NCBI RefSeq assembly: GCF_009650095.1
Contig: NZ_CP045915.1
Span: 2,356,001 to 2,420,000 of the forward strand
Source of the DNA: Gracilibacillus salitolerans
Lineage (GTDB): Bacteria; Bacillota; Bacilli; Bacillales; Amphibacillaceae
Length of the DNA: 64,000 bases
Direction of reading: 5' to 3'
Positions within the stretch are counted from its first letter, which is position 1. Each line of letters begins with the position of its first letter. Of this stretch, positions 1 to 9,033 are shown one piece after another. A model generated the notes under the pieces. That model saw only the letters and a list, made by a program, of their open reading frames with translations, ran no database searches and was not told the DNA's origin. The position numbers and the translations under genes are program-made.

Positions 1-518
1 CAAGATATCCTTCAAAATTCGCAAGGTCCATCATGACTAATATTCTCACTCCATTATTTAAATATGGTATACTTATTACGAGCGGGATGGCAATCGGCAT
101 CGATGGATTTGCCCATCAGTTAGCATTGCAACATCAAAGTCCAACAATCGCTGTACTTGGTAGTGGTTTCGAACATGTATATCCAAAGCAACATCTATCT
201 TTATATACACAATTAATTGAACAAGATTTAATTATATCTGAATATCCTCCAGATCAACCTCCAAGAAAATATCACTTCCCAGAGAGAAATAGAATTATTA
301 GTGGGCTAAGTTTCGGAACACTTGTTATAGAAGCGAAAGAAAAAAGCGGTACTCTAATCACTGTTGATCAGGCTTTAGAGCAAGGAAAAGAAGTTTTTGC
401 AGTCCCAGGATCAGTGCTTGCCGAAACAAGCTCAGGATGTAATCAGCTGATTAAAGATGGGGCGAAATTGGTTCAAAATAGTAATGATATTTTAGAAGAA
501 TTTCATTTGAGTAGGTGA
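1..518 (+). CDS. dprA: DNA processing protein DprA/Smf, C-terminal part
   Basis: The gene is cut by the left edge; the frame is open from base 3 ([11 protein letters not shown]...) with no start in view. DprA loads RecA on incoming single-stranded DNA during natural transformation. The visible part carries the Rossmann-like DprA fold: the [12 protein letters not shown] segment, the [12 protein letters not shown] strand-loop, the [12 protein letters not shown] segment and the [15 protein letters not shown] stretch, all typical of the family. It ends with a short C-terminal tail after the VPGSV segment. The next gene, topA, follows as in B. subtilis (smf-topA). The annotated internal ATG at 33 is not the real start. 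Identity is secure from several conserved blocks; full length is unknown. Confidence 0.93.
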   Translation, partial: RYPSKFARSIMTNILTPLFKYGILITSGMAIGIDGFAHQLALQHQSPTIAVLGSGFEHVYPKQHLSLYTQLIEQDLIISEYPPDQPPRKYHFPERNRIISGLSFGTLVIEAKEKSGTLITVDQALEQGKEVFAVPGSVLAETSSGCNQLIKDGAKLVQNSNDILEEFHLSR

Positions 519-568
519 ACTATAGAAGGAAAATAAATGAATTTTATGCAAATTTCTTATTGCTTTGT

Positions 569-597
569 TTGACAAACACTAACAAAGTATTTAATAA
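569..597 (+). promoter_or_regulatory. Probable sigma-A promoter of topA
   Basis: A perfect -35 TTGACA (569-574) is followed after 17 nt by TAATAA (592-597), a moderate -10. It lies in the 167-nt gap between dprA and topA, so topA can be transcribed independently of dprA. The -10 is imperfect, so the exact start point is inferred. Confidence 0.5.
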
Positions 598-685
598 TAG
601 GGAAGATTTATCATATCTAACAGCAAACATTTATAATATGAAATTAATACGAAATGATTTTGCCTCTTGGGAGGGTGTAAGTAAT

Positions 686-2764
686 ATGGCACAATATCTA
701 GTAATTGTTGAATCACCAGCAAAAGCAAAAACTATTGAAAGATATTTAGGGAAAAAATATAAAGTGAAAGCATCAATGGGGCACGTAAGGGATCTTCCTA
801 AAAGTCAAACTGGTGTGGATGTTGAAAATGACTACGAGCCCAAATATATAACCATTCGTGGAAAAGGCCCTGTATTAAAAGAATTGAAAACCGCCGCTAA
901 AAAAGCGGATAAAATCTTTCTCGCAGCCGACCCTGACCGTGAAGGGGAAGCAATAGCATGGCACTTGGCACATAGTTTAAATATTGATTTGGATTCTGAA
1001 TGCCGGGTCGTTTTTAATGAAATTACCAAAGATGCTGTTAAAGATTCTTTTAAACATCCGAGAACAATAAATATGGATTTAGTTGATGCACAACAAGCGC
1101 GAAGAATTTTAGATCGATTAGTTGGTTATAATATCAGTCCACTGCTATGGCAAAAAGTCAAGAAAGGTCTTAGTGCCGGACGTGTCCAATCTGTTGCGGT
1201 TAAAATGATTATTGACCGCGAAAACGAAATTAAAAACTTTAAACCAGAAGAGTATTGGAGCATTGAATCGATTTTTAATAAAGGTAAACAATCATTTGAT
1301 GGTGCTTTTTATGGAATAGATGGTAAGAAAAAAGAACTTCATTCCAAGAACGATGTAGAAAACATATTATCTAAGTTAAAAGGAAATGATTTTTTAGTAG
1401 AAAAAGTTGCTAAACGAGAAAGAAAGCGTAATCCATCACCAGCTTTCACAACGTCTTCTTTACAACAAGAAGCAGCAAGAAAGCTTAATTTCAGAGCCAG
1501 AAAAACGATGATGGTAGCACAACAATTATATGAAGGTATAGATCTTGGTAAACGCGAAGGCGGTATTAACGGTCTTATAACGTATATGCGTACGGACTCA
1601 ACAAGAATATCGGATACCGCAAAAACTCAAGCTCGACAGTATATCGAAAATAAGTATGGAAAAGAATTTACTGATTTCACGAGAAAATCTAAAAATGCTG
1701 AAGGCGCACAAGATGCACACGAAGCAATTCGACCAACAAGTGCACTAAGAGATCCTCAATCACTAAAAGCAGTCTTATCTAGGGACCAATTTAGATTATA
1801 TAAGTTAATTTGGGAACGATTTATTGCCAGCCAAATGGCACCGGCTGTTATGGATACGATGACTGTTCATTTAACAAATCAAGGTGTGGAGTTCAGAGCC
1901 ACAGGTTCCAAGATTAAATTTAAAGGTTTTATGGAAGTGTATATCGAGGGTTCTGATGATCAGAAAAAGCAAAAAGATAAATGGTTACCTGATTTAACAG
2001 AGGGCGAAACCGTAAAAGCTGAAAAAATCACACCGAATCAACACTTTACACAACCACCTCCAAGGTATACAGAAGCAAGGTTAGTAAAAACAATGGAGGA
2101 AAAAGGGATCGGTAGACCATCAACGTATGCTCCTACATTAGATACCATTCAAAGACGTGGTTATGTTGCTCTTGATAATCGCCGGTTTGTCCCGACGGAG
2201 TTAGGAGAAATTGTTATCAAGTTAACAGAGGAATTTTTCCCTGAAATTATTGATGTCACCTTTACGGCAAAAATGGAAGGTGATTTAGATGCTGTCGAAG
2301 AGGGAAAAACAGAATGGGTAAAAATTATTGACCAATTTTACTCAGGGTTTGAGAAACAATTGCAAAAAGCAGAAAAGGAAATGGAGAAAGTTGAAATTCG
2401 TGATGAACCGGCTGGCATTGACTGTGAAAAATGTGGTCATGAAATGGTTTATAAAATGGGCCGCTATGGTAAATTTTTAGCATGTTCTAATTTTCCTGAC
2501 TGTCGAAATACGAAACCAATCTTAAAAGAAATCGGAGTTAAATGTCCGAATTGTAAAGATGGTAATATCGTAGAAAGAAAAACAAAGAAACGAAGAACAT
2601 TCTATGGTTGTGACAATTATCCTGATTGTGAGTTTATTTCTTGGGATAAGCCAGTGGGAAGAAGTTGTCCGAAGTGCAACAAGATGTTAGTCGAGAAGAA
2701 ATCAAAGAAGAAAGTACAAGTTCAATGTGCATCATGTGATTATAAAGAAGAAGCTCAAGGTTAA
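686..2764 (+). CDS. topA: DNA topoisomerase I (type IA)
   Basis: Relaxes negatively supercoiled DNA through a transient 5'-phosphotyrosine link. The frame is open further upstream (515), but the ATG at 686 has a GGGAGGG ribosome site and starts the canonical [20 protein letters not shown] sequence of the Toprim domain, giving 692 aa, close to B. subtilis TopA (691). Visible features are the Toprim acidic motif [15 protein letters not shown], the active-site segment [14 protein letters not shown] containing the catalytic Tyr, and [10 protein letters not shown] near residue 490. At the C-terminus there are three four-cysteine zinc ribbons (CEKCGHEM...[15 protein letters not shown]...[15 protein letters not shown]...CASC). 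In B. subtilis trmFO would follow; here it does not. Its own promoter and terminator make it a separate unit. Confidence 0.98.
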   Translation: MAQYLVIVESPAKAKTIERYLGKKYKVKASMGHVRDLPKSQTGVDVENDYEPKYITIRGKGPVLKELKTAAKKADKIFLAADPDREGEAIAWHLAHSLNIDLDSECRVVFNEITKDAVKDSFKHPRTINMDLVDAQQARRILDRLVGYNISPLLWQKVKKGLSAGRVQSVAVKMIIDRENEIKNFKPEEYWSIESIFNKGKQSFDGAFYGIDGKKKELHSKNDVENILSKLKGNDFLVEKVAKRERKRNPSPAFTTSSLQQEAARKLNFRARKTMMVAQQLYEGIDLGKREGGINGLITYMRTDSTRISDTAKTQARQYIENKYGKEFTDFTRKSKNAEGAQDAHEAIRPTSALRDPQSLKAVLSRDQFRLYKLIWERFIASQMAPAVMDTMTVHLTNQGVEFRATGSKIKFKGFMEVYIEGSDDQKKQKDKWLPDLTEGETVKAEKITPNQHFTQPPPRYTEARLVKTMEEKGIGRPSTYAPTLDTIQRRGYVALDNRRFVPTELGEIVIKLTEEFFPEIIDVTFTAKMEGDLDAVEEGKTEWVKIIDQFYSGFEKQLQKAEKEMEKVEIRDEPAGIDCEKCGHEMVYKMGRYGKFLACSNFPDCRNTKPILKEIGVKCPNCKDGNIVERKTKKRRTFYGCDNYPDCEFISWDKPVGRSCPKCNKMLVEKKSKKKVQVQCASCDYKEEAQG

Positions 2765-2819
2765 AAATTACTAAAATGTTCTTTATAGAGAGCCAGCTTT
2801 GAGAAATGTATAACTTATA

Positions 2820-2858
2820 AAGGTGATTCCGACAAACGTATTGGAATCATCTTTTTTT
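2820..2858 (+). terminator. Rho-independent terminator after topA
   Basis: An 11-bp stem (2820-2830 with 2843-2853, one G-U pair) is followed by a run of T to 2858. It ends the topA transcript just before the repeat element. Confidence 0.85.
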
Positions 2859-2914
2859 AAAATAAAGAAAAACTCTTCTTTGTAGAAAGATATTAAATTG
2901 TACACAAAATACAT

Positions 2915-3437
2915 AAACTGCGAAGTAACAGTCATGTGAATTTGCTTTCTTCCATTCTTTTGGAGTGGAGTGTAAGTTCGTCGCTGCGGAAAAATACTCC
3001 CTTTCCGGGGGCACGACTTCAGCTTCTCAGCAGAAAACCGCTGCCTGCGGGCTCTTCAGCTCGCGCTGTTCCCCCAGGAGTGTCGCATTTTCCCGCAGCT
3101 CAGAATAGTGTTCTGATAAAGTAACAGAAAATCCTAAGAATAAAATTCCATGAGTTCTATCCTCAAAATAATCAGTGCTACACTACCAGTGGAGGCAAGA
3201 TACGCAGACTCCTACGGGACCAGCACATGTCCGAAGACCCCGTGATGCACCTGCGTCTTCTAGTAACGCTTCGTAGCAGGCTTCCACGGTGTAAGGGAGC
3301 AAAGAAGTCCATTCAAGTAGTTCCCTGGCTGAGGCCGTGCCCGTGGAAAGCGAAGTATCCTGCCGAAACGTATCATAGCACTTACCTTTAATCAGAATGG
3401 AAAAGAGCAATTCTGATTTTTTATTAGTTCGCAGTTG
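2915..3437. repeat. Composite non-coding repeat element with terminal inverted repeats (copy 1)
   Basis: The left end AAACTGCGAA (2915-2924) is matched in inverse by TTCGCAGTT (3428-3436), giving terminal inverted repeats. Inside are two cores in opposite orientation. The first (about 2982-3098) starts GCTGCGGAAAAATACTCC and ends with the complementary CGCATTTTCCCGCAGC. The second (about 3190-3360) reads GACTCCTACGGGACC...GGCTGAGGCCGTGCCCG, the reverse complement of the same type of core. GC content is clearly above the flanks. Copies at 46257-46612 and 61422-61779 share the left half. Similar GC-rich palindromic intergenic repeats are familiar from many Bacillaceae genomes. Open frames inside (2936-3124 and 3183-3410 reverse) have no ribosome site and are not called genes. 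Confidence 0.8.
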
Positions 3438-3617
3438 TTATCTACTGGTTCGTTATACGTTTTTAAAAAGTTTTAAGAATGTTAATATAAACATAACACA
3501 GATATGTTACATTGAATCGATAATTAAAATTGATAAATAGTACTTTTTGTTTAAAGTACTAATGAAAAGGGAAACAATGTAATAATGGAGAAAGTAATGA
3601 CAATTTTGTAAATTTAA

Positions 3618-3646
3618 TTGCAGACTTTAACCTATTGTGTTAATAT
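3618..3646 (+). promoter_or_regulatory. Probable sigma-A promoter of xerC-hslVU-codY
   Basis: TTGCAG (3618-3623), a 17-nt spacer and TAATAT (3641-3646) lie 24 nt before the xerC start. The AT-rich 3438-3617 stretch upstream holds nothing else that I recognise. Confidence 0.5.
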
Positions 3647-3669
3647 TTTAACGCATTTAGAGGTGACTT

Positions 3670-4575
3670 ATGAACTTTTTTAAATATTGGCTAGCATATT
3701 TAGATTACTTACAAATTGAAAAAAATGCATCCAAACTAACCATTCAATCATATGAAAAGGATATTGCTAATTTTTTTGAATTTTTAACATCTGAAAATCT
3801 TCAGTCTTTAAATGATGTAGATTACAGTATTATTCGAACTTACTTAACAACCCTATATGATAAAGATTTATCCAAAAGGTCGATTAATCGCCACATATCT
3901 ACATTAAGATCATTTTACAAGTTTCTGCTGAGAGAACAAATGGTATTAGAGAATCCCTTTGTTCATTTACATTTACCTAAAACAGCTCATACCATCCCTG
4001 ATTTTGTCTATCAAGAAGAAATGAAAATGCTTTTGGAATCGATTGATCAAAGTACTATGCTTGGCAAACGAAATATTGCTATATTGGAAGTTTTATATGG
4101 TACTGGAGTTCGTGTTAGTGAATGTGTTCAACTGACATTAGACAGAATTGATTTTGACCTTCAAACCATCTTAGTGACAGGAAAAGGCAACAAGGAAAGG
4201 TATGTTCCTTTTGGTGATTACGCTAATCAGGCTTTACAACTTTATATTAAGGAAAGTCGACCATTATTAATTACTGAAAAAAGCCAACCGCAAAACTTTT
4301 TATTTCTTAATGCAAGAGGGAACCCGTTGACAGCAAGAGGGATAAGATTAATCATTAACAAATTGGTAGAAGAAGCAGCAATAACGTTACATATTCATCC
4401 GCATAAATTACGACATAGCTTTGCTACGCATTTGCTGGATAACGGAGCAGATTTAAGAGCAGTGCAAGAATTACTTGGGCATTCTCATTTATCGTCCACT
4501 CAAATTTATACACATGTTACAAAAGATCGATTAAGAAATGTTTATAAAACAGCTCATCCGAGAGCGAAACGATAG
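3670..4575 (+). CDS. xerC: Tyrosine recombinase XerC (CodV)
   Basis: Site-specific recombinase that, with XerD, resolves chromosome dimers at dif. At 301 aa it has the family's usual length. The N-terminal SAM-like core-binding domain (about 1-90) is followed by the catalytic domain with the full active-site set: R148 (GTGVRVSE), the beta-hairpin Lys in [10 protein letters not shown]245 and R248 (HPHKLRH), H271 (LLGHSHLS) and the nucleophile Y280 (TQIYTHVT). The start ATG has GAGGTG 6 nt upstream. It heads the cluster xerC-hslV-hslU-codY, equivalent to codV-clpQ-clpY-codY of B. subtilis, and hslV begins 12 nt after its stop. In B. subtilis trmFO is directly upstream; it is not here. Confidence 0.97.
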   Translation: MNFFKYWLAYLDYLQIEKNASKLTIQSYEKDIANFFEFLTSENLQSLNDVDYSIIRTYLTTLYDKDLSKRSINRHISTLRSFYKFLLREQMVLENPFVHLHLPKTAHTIPDFVYQEEMKMLLESIDQSTMLGKRNIAILEVLYGTGVRVSECVQLTLDRIDFDLQTILVTGKGNKERYVPFGDYANQALQLYIKESRPLLITEKSQPQNFLFLNARGNPLTARGIRLIINKLVEEAAITLHIHPHKLRHSFATHLLDNGADLRAVQELLGHSHLSSTQIYTHVTKDRLRNVYKTAHPRAKR

Positions 4576-4586
4576 GAGGAATTGGA

Positions 4587-5129
4587 ATGGACACATTTCA
4601 TGCGACCACCATATTTGCCATCCAGCACAATGGAAAATCTGCAATGTGTGGCGACGGACAGGTGACATTTGGAAATCAAGTGGTGATGAAACATACAGCA
4701 AAAAAAGTAAGAAGGCTATTTCGTGATCAAGTTTTAGCAGGTTTTGCAGGTTCAGTAGCAGATGCATTTACTCTCTTTGAAAGTTTTGAAACAAAGCTTG
4801 AAACTTTTGATGGAAACTTATCAAGAGCTGCTGTTGAGCTAGCAAAAGACTGGCGGAGTGATAAATATTTGCGTAAGCTGGAAGCGATGTTAATCGTAAT
4901 GGATAAAAAAGAAATATTATTAGTGTCAGGAACTGGTGAAGTGATAGAGCCTGATGATGGTATTCTTGCAATCGGTTCGGGTGGTCACTATGCCTTAAGT
5001 GCAGGAAGAGCATTAAAAAAACATGCTTCAGATATGGAAGCGAAAGAAATTGCAAAAGCATCTCTTGAAATTGCAGGGGAAATTTGTGTTTTCACAAATA
5101 ACCAGCTAGTTTTAGAAGAACTCGAATAA
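4587..5129 (+). CDS. hslV: ATP-dependent protease subunit HslV (ClpQ)
   Basis: Proteolytic subunit of the two-component HslUV (ClpYQ) protease; forms a double-hexamer chamber capped by HslU. The 180-aa protein shows the conserved [21 protein letters not shown]-terminal region, the [13 protein letters not shown] helix and the [15 protein letters not shown] segment. GGAGGA lies 6 nt before the ATG, so the start is well supported. Oddity: the protein starts Met-Asp-Thr-Phe-His-Ala-Thr-Thr. The classical HslV nucleophile is the Thr of the TTI motif, and B. subtilis ClpQ has been described as using an N-terminal Ser. Asp2 cannot serve that role, so Thr7 would need to be exposed by processing. Directly precedes hslU. 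Confidence 0.97.
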   Translation: MDTFHATTIFAIQHNGKSAMCGDGQVTFGNQVVMKHTAKKVRRLFRDQVLAGFAGSVADAFTLFESFETKLETFDGNLSRAAVELAKDWRSDKYLRKLEAMLIVMDKKEILLVSGTGEVIEPDDGILAIGSGGHYALSAGRALKKHASDMEAKEIAKASLEIAGEICVFTNNQLVLEELE

Positions 5130-5142
5130 GAAAGGATGGGTG

Positions 5143-6549
5143 ATGCTCGTGTCTATCAATTTAACGCCAAAACAAATTGTTGAAAGATTAAATGAGTACA
5201 TAATTGGACAAGAGGATGCCAAAAAAGCGGTGGCAGTTGCTTTAAGAAATCGTTACCGAAGAATGCAATTACCTGAAGATCTAAAAAACGAGATCGTTCC
5301 TAAAAATATATTAATGATAGGTCCAACTGGTGTTGGTAAAACAGAAGTAGCCAGACGATTAGCTAAATTAGTTGGTGCTCCTTTTATAAAAGTGGAAGCT
5401 ACCAAGTATACAGAAGTAGGCTACGTAGGCCGCGATGTGGAATCAATGGTTCGTGACTTAGTGGAAACAGCGGTAAGAATGGTTAAAGAAGAAGCGATGG
5501 AAGGTGTACAAGAAAAAGCAGCGAAATTAGCCAATAAGCGACTAGTAGAAATTCTGGTACCTGCTAAAAAGAAAACTACTTCGACAAAAAATCCATTCGA
5601 TATTTTCTTAAACCCTAATCAACAGCAAAGCAATGAAGAAGATACGAATGATTCACAAGAAAAAGAAGATATTAAACAACAAAGACAACAAACTAAAAAA
5701 TTATTAGAACTTGGTGAATTAGAAGATCGTACTGTAACCATCGATGTTGAGGAACAAGCGCCGAATATGTTTGACATGTTACAAGGTTCGGGAATGGAAC
5801 AAATGGGAATGAATATGCAAGATGCATTTGGACAGCTATTTCCCAAAAAGAAAAAGAAACGAAGCTTAACAGTAAAAGATGCTAGAAAAGTTTTAACACA
5901 TCAGGAAGCTCAAAAGCTGATTGATATGGATGATGTGAAGCAACAAGCAATTGAAAAAGCAGAGCAAACGGGAATTATTTTTATAGACGAAATGGATAAG
6001 ATTGCTGTAAAACAAGAACAATCGGCAAATGTATCACGAGAGGGTGTACAGCGTGATATATTACCGATTGTAGAAGGGTCTTCGATAGTTACGAAATATG
6101 GTTCAGTTAAGACAGACCATATGTTATTTATAGCTGCAGGAGCTTTTCATATGGCGAAGCCTTCTGATCTTATTCCAGAGTTGCAAGGACGTTTTCCAAT
6201 CCGTGTCGAATTTGAAAAACTAACAGTGGCAGATTTCAAACGAATTCTTTCAGAGCCCTCTAATGCACTATTAAAGCAATATAAAGCATTGTTAGAAACA
6301 GAAGGAATAACCATTTCATATACGGAGGAAGCAATTAATCGTTTAGCAGAAATAGCTTTTGAAGTAAATCAAGATACGGATAATATTGGGGCAAGAAGAT
6401 TACACACTATTTTGGAAAAATTATTGGAAGAATTATCTTTTGAGGCGTCTGATATCGGGATTGGAAATATTGAAATAACAGAAAACTATGTGAATGAAAA
6501 GTTAAAAACAATTGCAACGAACAAAGATTTAAGTCAATTTATTTTATAA
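5143..6549 (+). CDS. hslU: ATP-dependent protease ATPase subunit HslU (ClpY)
   Basis: AAA+ unfoldase partner of HslV, 468 aa from the ATG at 5143 (GTG codons at 5140 and 5149 are alternatives). The sequence has the N-terminal [17 protein letters not shown] helix, Walker A GPTGVGKT (60-67), the pore loop in [13 protein letters not shown], an I-domain rich in Gln/Lys (about 140-235), Walker [11 protein letters not shown], and a C-terminal sensor-2 region with [20 protein letters not shown]. The C-terminus, ending FIL, is the part that in the family inserts into HslV. Translation is close-coupled with hslV, with a 13-nt gap. codY follows after 17 nt. Confidence 0.97.
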   Translation: MLVSINLTPKQIVERLNEYIIGQEDAKKAVAVALRNRYRRMQLPEDLKNEIVPKNILMIGPTGVGKTEVARRLAKLVGAPFIKVEATKYTEVGYVGRDVESMVRDLVETAVRMVKEEAMEGVQEKAAKLANKRLVEILVPAKKKTTSTKNPFDIFLNPNQQQSNEEDTNDSQEKEDIKQQRQQTKKLLELGELEDRTVTIDVEEQAPNMFDMLQGSGMEQMGMNMQDAFGQLFPKKKKKRSLTVKDARKVLTHQEAQKLIDMDDVKQQAIEKAEQTGIIFIDEMDKIAVKQEQSANVSREGVQRDILPIVEGSSIVTKYGSVKTDHMLFIAAGAFHMAKPSDLIPELQGRFPIRVEFEKLTVADFKRILSEPSNALLKQYKALLETEGITISYTEEAINRLAEIAFEVNQDTDNIGARRLHTILEKLLEELSFEASDIGIGNIEITENYVNEKLKTIATNKDLSQFIL

Positions 6550-6566
6550 TATGGATGGTGAAAAAT

Positions 6567-7343
6567 ATGCAATTATTAGAAAAAACAAGGGAAATTAATG
6601 CCATGCTCCAAAAAACGAAGGGTAAATCAGTTGATTTCTCAGATATGTCAAAGACGTTAAGAGATGTGATCGGAGCAAATATATTTATTGTTAGTCGAAA
6701 AGGTAAATTATTAGGATTTGCTATTAACCAACAGATTGAAAACGAGCGAATGAAAAAAATGCTGGAAGAAAGGCAATTTCCTGAAACATATACAGATAAT
6801 TTATTTAATATTTCCACTACAACAACAAATATTGATATCGATAGCGAATATACGGCTTTTCCAGTAGAAAATCGTGAGTTGTTTAAGCATGGTTTAACAA
6901 CTATTGTGCCCATCATTGGTGGTGGGCAGCGACTAGGGACACTTATATTAAGTCGCTTATCAGATAGTTTTGATGACAGTGATCTAGTGTTGGCAGAATA
7001 TGGTGCGACCGTAGTTGGAATGGAAATTTTACATGAAAAAACGGAAGAAATCGAAGAAGAGGCTCGAAGTAAAGCAGTAGTACAAATGGCTATAAGCTCT
7101 TTATCATACAGTGAACTGGAAGCAATTGAACATATTTTTGAAGAGTTGGATGGAAATGAAGGATTACTAGTAGCAAGTAAAATAGCTGATCGGGTTGGAA
7201 TTACTCGTTCTGTTATCGTAAATGCACTTAGAAAATTAGAAAGTGCTGGTGTCATTGAATCCAGATCATTAGGAATGAAAGGAACATATATCAAAGTATT
7301 AAACGACAAATTTTTAAATGAACTAAAACACCATCACATCTAA
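6567..7343 (+). CDS. codY: GTP- and branched-chain amino acid-sensing repressor CodY
   Basis: Global regulator of low-GC Gram-positives that senses isoleucine/leucine/valine and GTP and represses stationary-phase genes. The frame opens at 6555, but GGATGGTGA sits 6 nt before the ATG at 6567, which gives [15 protein letters not shown], matching the family N-terminus and length (258 aa; B. subtilis 259). The GAF domain covers about 1-155 and a winged HTH lies near the C-terminus ([20 protein letters not shown]). It is the last gene of the xerC operon and ends at a strong terminator. In B. subtilis CodY represses fla/che, the operon immediately downstream; I do not see a good CodY box there. Confidence 0.98.
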   Translation: MQLLEKTREINAMLQKTKGKSVDFSDMSKTLRDVIGANIFIVSRKGKLLGFAINQQIENERMKKMLEERQFPETYTDNLFNISTTTTNIDIDSEYTAFPVENRELFKHGLTTIVPIIGGGQRLGTLILSRLSDSFDDSDLVLAEYGATVVGMEILHEKTEEIEEEARSKAVVQMAISSLSYSELEAIEHIFEELDGNEGLLVASKIADRVGITRSVIVNALRKLESAGVIESRSLGMKGTYIKVLNDKFLNELKHHHI

Positions 7344-7381
7344 AAAAAGATCTCCTCAAAATAATGAGGAGATCTTTTTTT
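7342..7381 (+). terminator. Strong intrinsic terminator after codY
   Basis: A perfect stem GATCTCCTCA (7349-7358) / TGAGGAGATC (7365-7374) with a 6-nt loop is flanked by an A tract and a T tract (7375-7381), so it might work in both directions. It overlaps the codY stop. Confidence 0.95.
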
Positions 7382-7429
7382 GCGTTTTTTTCTAAATAAC
7401 CAAAGAACAAAATGGCTCTCAGAATACAT

Positions 7430-7516
7430 AATTGCGAAATAACACTCATGAGGATTACTCTCTATGGTAAGCATCTAAGAAGGTCTAACCTTGAAAATAT
7501 ACATAAGTTCGTAGTT
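7430..7516. repeat. Decayed short copy of the terminal-inverted-repeat element (copy 5)
   Basis: AATTGCGAA (7430-7438) and TTCGTAGTT (7508-7516) form degenerate terminal inverted repeats. The left 20 nt after the repeat (GCGAAATAACACTCATGAGG) parallel copy 1 (GCGAAGTAACAGTCATGTGA). The GC-rich core is gone. From 7517 to 7700 I see only AT-rich sequence with no recognisable feature. Confidence 0.55.
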
Positions 7517-7711
7517 TTAATTAATAGAGGAATTTGATAGTTGTTGGGCGAGTTTTGTCTGTTTTTTTATTTTTGCACCATTTAGCATGAATTATGAATC
7601 AAGTCTTATGGTTTAATCCGACATAAAAAAACAAAGAATTACAAATTCACCACCAAAAAATTAAGCATAAAGTCCTATTTTTGCAAAAAAATACACTACT
7701 TTAGTCAGAAT

Positions 7712-7754
7712 ATGACGATTAGTCATAGACAGTGTAGATCATTTACTTTACAAT
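7712..7754 (+). promoter_or_regulatory. Fla/che operon promoter with adjacent palindrome
   Basis: TAGACA (7726-7731), a 17-nt spacer and TACAAT (7749-7754) each match the sigma-A consensus at five of six positions. The palindrome ATGAC-N5-GTCAT (7712-7726) touches the -35 and could be an operator. Predicted transcription start is near 7761, giving a leader of about 50 nt with T7/A8 tracts. B. subtilis also drives this operon from a sigma-A promoter; no convincing SigD site was found here. Confidence 0.65.
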
Positions 7755-7813
7755 ATTCGATAGATGAATGATTTTTATGACGGTTTTTTTAAAAAAAAGT
7801 GAGGGATTTTTTT

Positions 7814-8206
7814 ATGTCTTTATTTGGAGGGACTATTCAGACTTTGGAAAATTCGCTTCAGTATGCTTCTGTAAAAAATAAAACGATAGCACATAATATA
7901 TCAAATGCAGACACATCCAATTACAAAGCGAAAAAAGTTCAATTTAATGATGTATTGAAAAATGAATTATCAAATCAATTTCAAGCAACTAGAACCAATG
8001 AACGACATATTCCATTCTCATCTGATGGGTCGAATATAAATATTACAACAGACCGTAGTACAATGTACAACCATAACGGAAACAACGTGGATATCGATAA
8101 AGAAATGACAGAATTAGCGAAAAATCAAATTTACTATCAAGGATTAGTAGATCGTATGAATGGAAAGTTTAATAGCTTACAAAGTGTCATCAGAGGAGGT
8201 AGTTAA
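7814..8206 (+). CDS. flgB: Flagellar basal body rod protein FlgB
   Basis: Proximal rod subunit of the flagellar axle, exported by the type III apparatus. The frame starts earlier (7799), but GAGGGA 8 nt before the ATG at 7814 and the start MSLFGGTIQTLENSLQYASV fit the family, giving 130 aa. The N-terminal signature of rod/hook proteins is present (KTIAHNISNADTSNYKAKKVQF), and so is a C-terminal helix with the VDIDKEMTELAKNQIYYQ segment. It is the first gene of the fla/che operon and its stop overlaps the flgC start. Confidence 0.96.
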   Translation: MSLFGGTIQTLENSLQYASVKNKTIAHNISNADTSNYKAKKVQFNDVLKNELSNQFQATRTNERHIPFSSDGSNINITTDRSTMYNHNGNNVDIDKEMTELAKNQIYYQGLVDRMNGKFNSLQSVIRGGS

Positions 8207-8664
8207 TGATGTCGATATTTAATGCTATCAATACTAGCGGAAGTGGTTTGACCGCTCAACGTCTGAGAATGGATACGATCTCTTCCAATATTGCAAATGC
8301 AGATACAACAAGAGCGACAGTAAATGCAGAAGGAGAATATGAACCTTACCGGAGAAAGATGACGGTCTTCAGTCCTAAAGATCAAAGTTTTTCATCTATC
8401 CTCAGTCGAACTACTCAGAGAGAGGAAAGCACTGGAAATGGAGTCAAAGTATCACAGATCTCAGAAGACGAAGAACCGTTCAAGCTAGTTTATAATCCTA
8501 ATCATCCAGATGCAAATGAGGATGGTTATGTAGAAATGCCTAATGTAGATCCATTAAAAGAAATGGTTGATATGATGAGTGCAACAAGGTCTTATGAAGC
8601 GAATGTTACCTCATTAAATGCTTCGAAAACAATGCTAATGAAAGCCTTGGAAATAGGCAAATAA
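8206..8664 (+). CDS. flgC: Flagellar basal body rod protein FlgC
   Basis: Second proximal rod protein, 152 aa. It has the rod-family N-terminus (LTAQRLRMDTISSNIANADT) with the characteristic RATVNAEGEYEPYRRKM segment of FlgC, and the C-terminal NVDPLKEMVDMMSATRSYEANVTS helix. GGAGG precedes two consecutive ATGs (8206 and 8209); the first overlaps the flgB stop codon by one base, so either could be used. fliE follows after 25 nt, as in B. subtilis. Confidence 0.96.
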   Translation: MMSIFNAINTSGSGLTAQRLRMDTISSNIANADTTRATVNAEGEYEPYRRKMTVFSPKDQSFSSILSRTTQREESTGNGVKVSQISEDEEPFKLVYNPNHPDANEDGYVEMPNVDPLKEMVDMMSATRSYEANVTSLNASKTMLMKALEIGK

Positions 8665-8689
8665 TACATAATAAAGGTGTGGATACTTA

Positions 8690-8989
8690 ATGAATATTTA
8701 TTCGCTAGAAAATATGCAGCCAAATTCGATTCAAACCATAAATAAAAAGCAGACAGTAGGTGAATCTCAACAACAATTTGCCGATAGCTTTAAGCAAGCT
8801 ATTGAAAGTATGAATAAATCACAGAACGAGTCAGATCAAAAAACAGAAGCACTTGCCAAGGGTGAAATTGATGACTTACACGATGTCATGATAACAGCAC
8901 AAAAAGCAAGTATTACGCTGCAAACCGGTGTAGAGGTTCAGAAAAAAATGGTGGATGCATACAACGAAGTAATGAGATTGCAAGTTTAA
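8690..8989 (+). CDS. fliE: Flagellar hook-basal body protein FliE
   Basis: Small (99 aa) component that links the MS ring to the rod. The variable Gln/Asn-rich N-terminal half is followed by the conserved C-terminal block: IDDLHDVMITAQKASITLQT and VEVQKKMVDAYNEVMRLQV, which is diagnostic for FliE. Starts at an ATG with AAGGTG upstream. Lies between flgC and fliF in the invariant Bacillus order. Confidence 0.95.
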   Translation: MNIYSLENMQPNSIQTINKKQTVGESQQQFADSFKQAIESMNKSQNESDQKTEALAKGEIDDLHDVMITAQKASITLQTGVEVQKKMVDAYNEVMRLQV

Positions 8990-9033
8990 TACATTGATAG
9001 TTGTAAGCAAGTAATGATTTTTGGGGGCACAAA

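Noticed and set aside
515..685. N-terminal extension of topA from 515
   Set aside because: The upstream codons contain the topA promoter and resemble no TopA; the ATG at 686 has a strong ribosome site and the family N-terminus.
2936..3124. Open frame of 62 codons inside repeat copy 1
   Set aside because: It lies wholly in the GC-rich repeat, has no ribosome site, and the product (Ser/Pro/Arg-rich) resembles no protein; sister copies do not keep the frame.
3183..3410. Reverse-strand open frame of 75 codons in repeat copy 1
   Set aside because: Same repeat, no ribosome site on the minus strand, frame not preserved in other copies.
6539..7309. 256-codon open frame antisense to codY
   Set aside because: Mirror of codY codon structure; no ribosome site or family likeness, and codY itself is certain.
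7697..7716. CodY-box-like sequence at the fla/che promoter
   Set aside because: Best alignment to AATTTTCWGAAAATT around CAGAA has about six mismatches of 15, too weak to claim, although regulation by CodY is known in B. subtilis.
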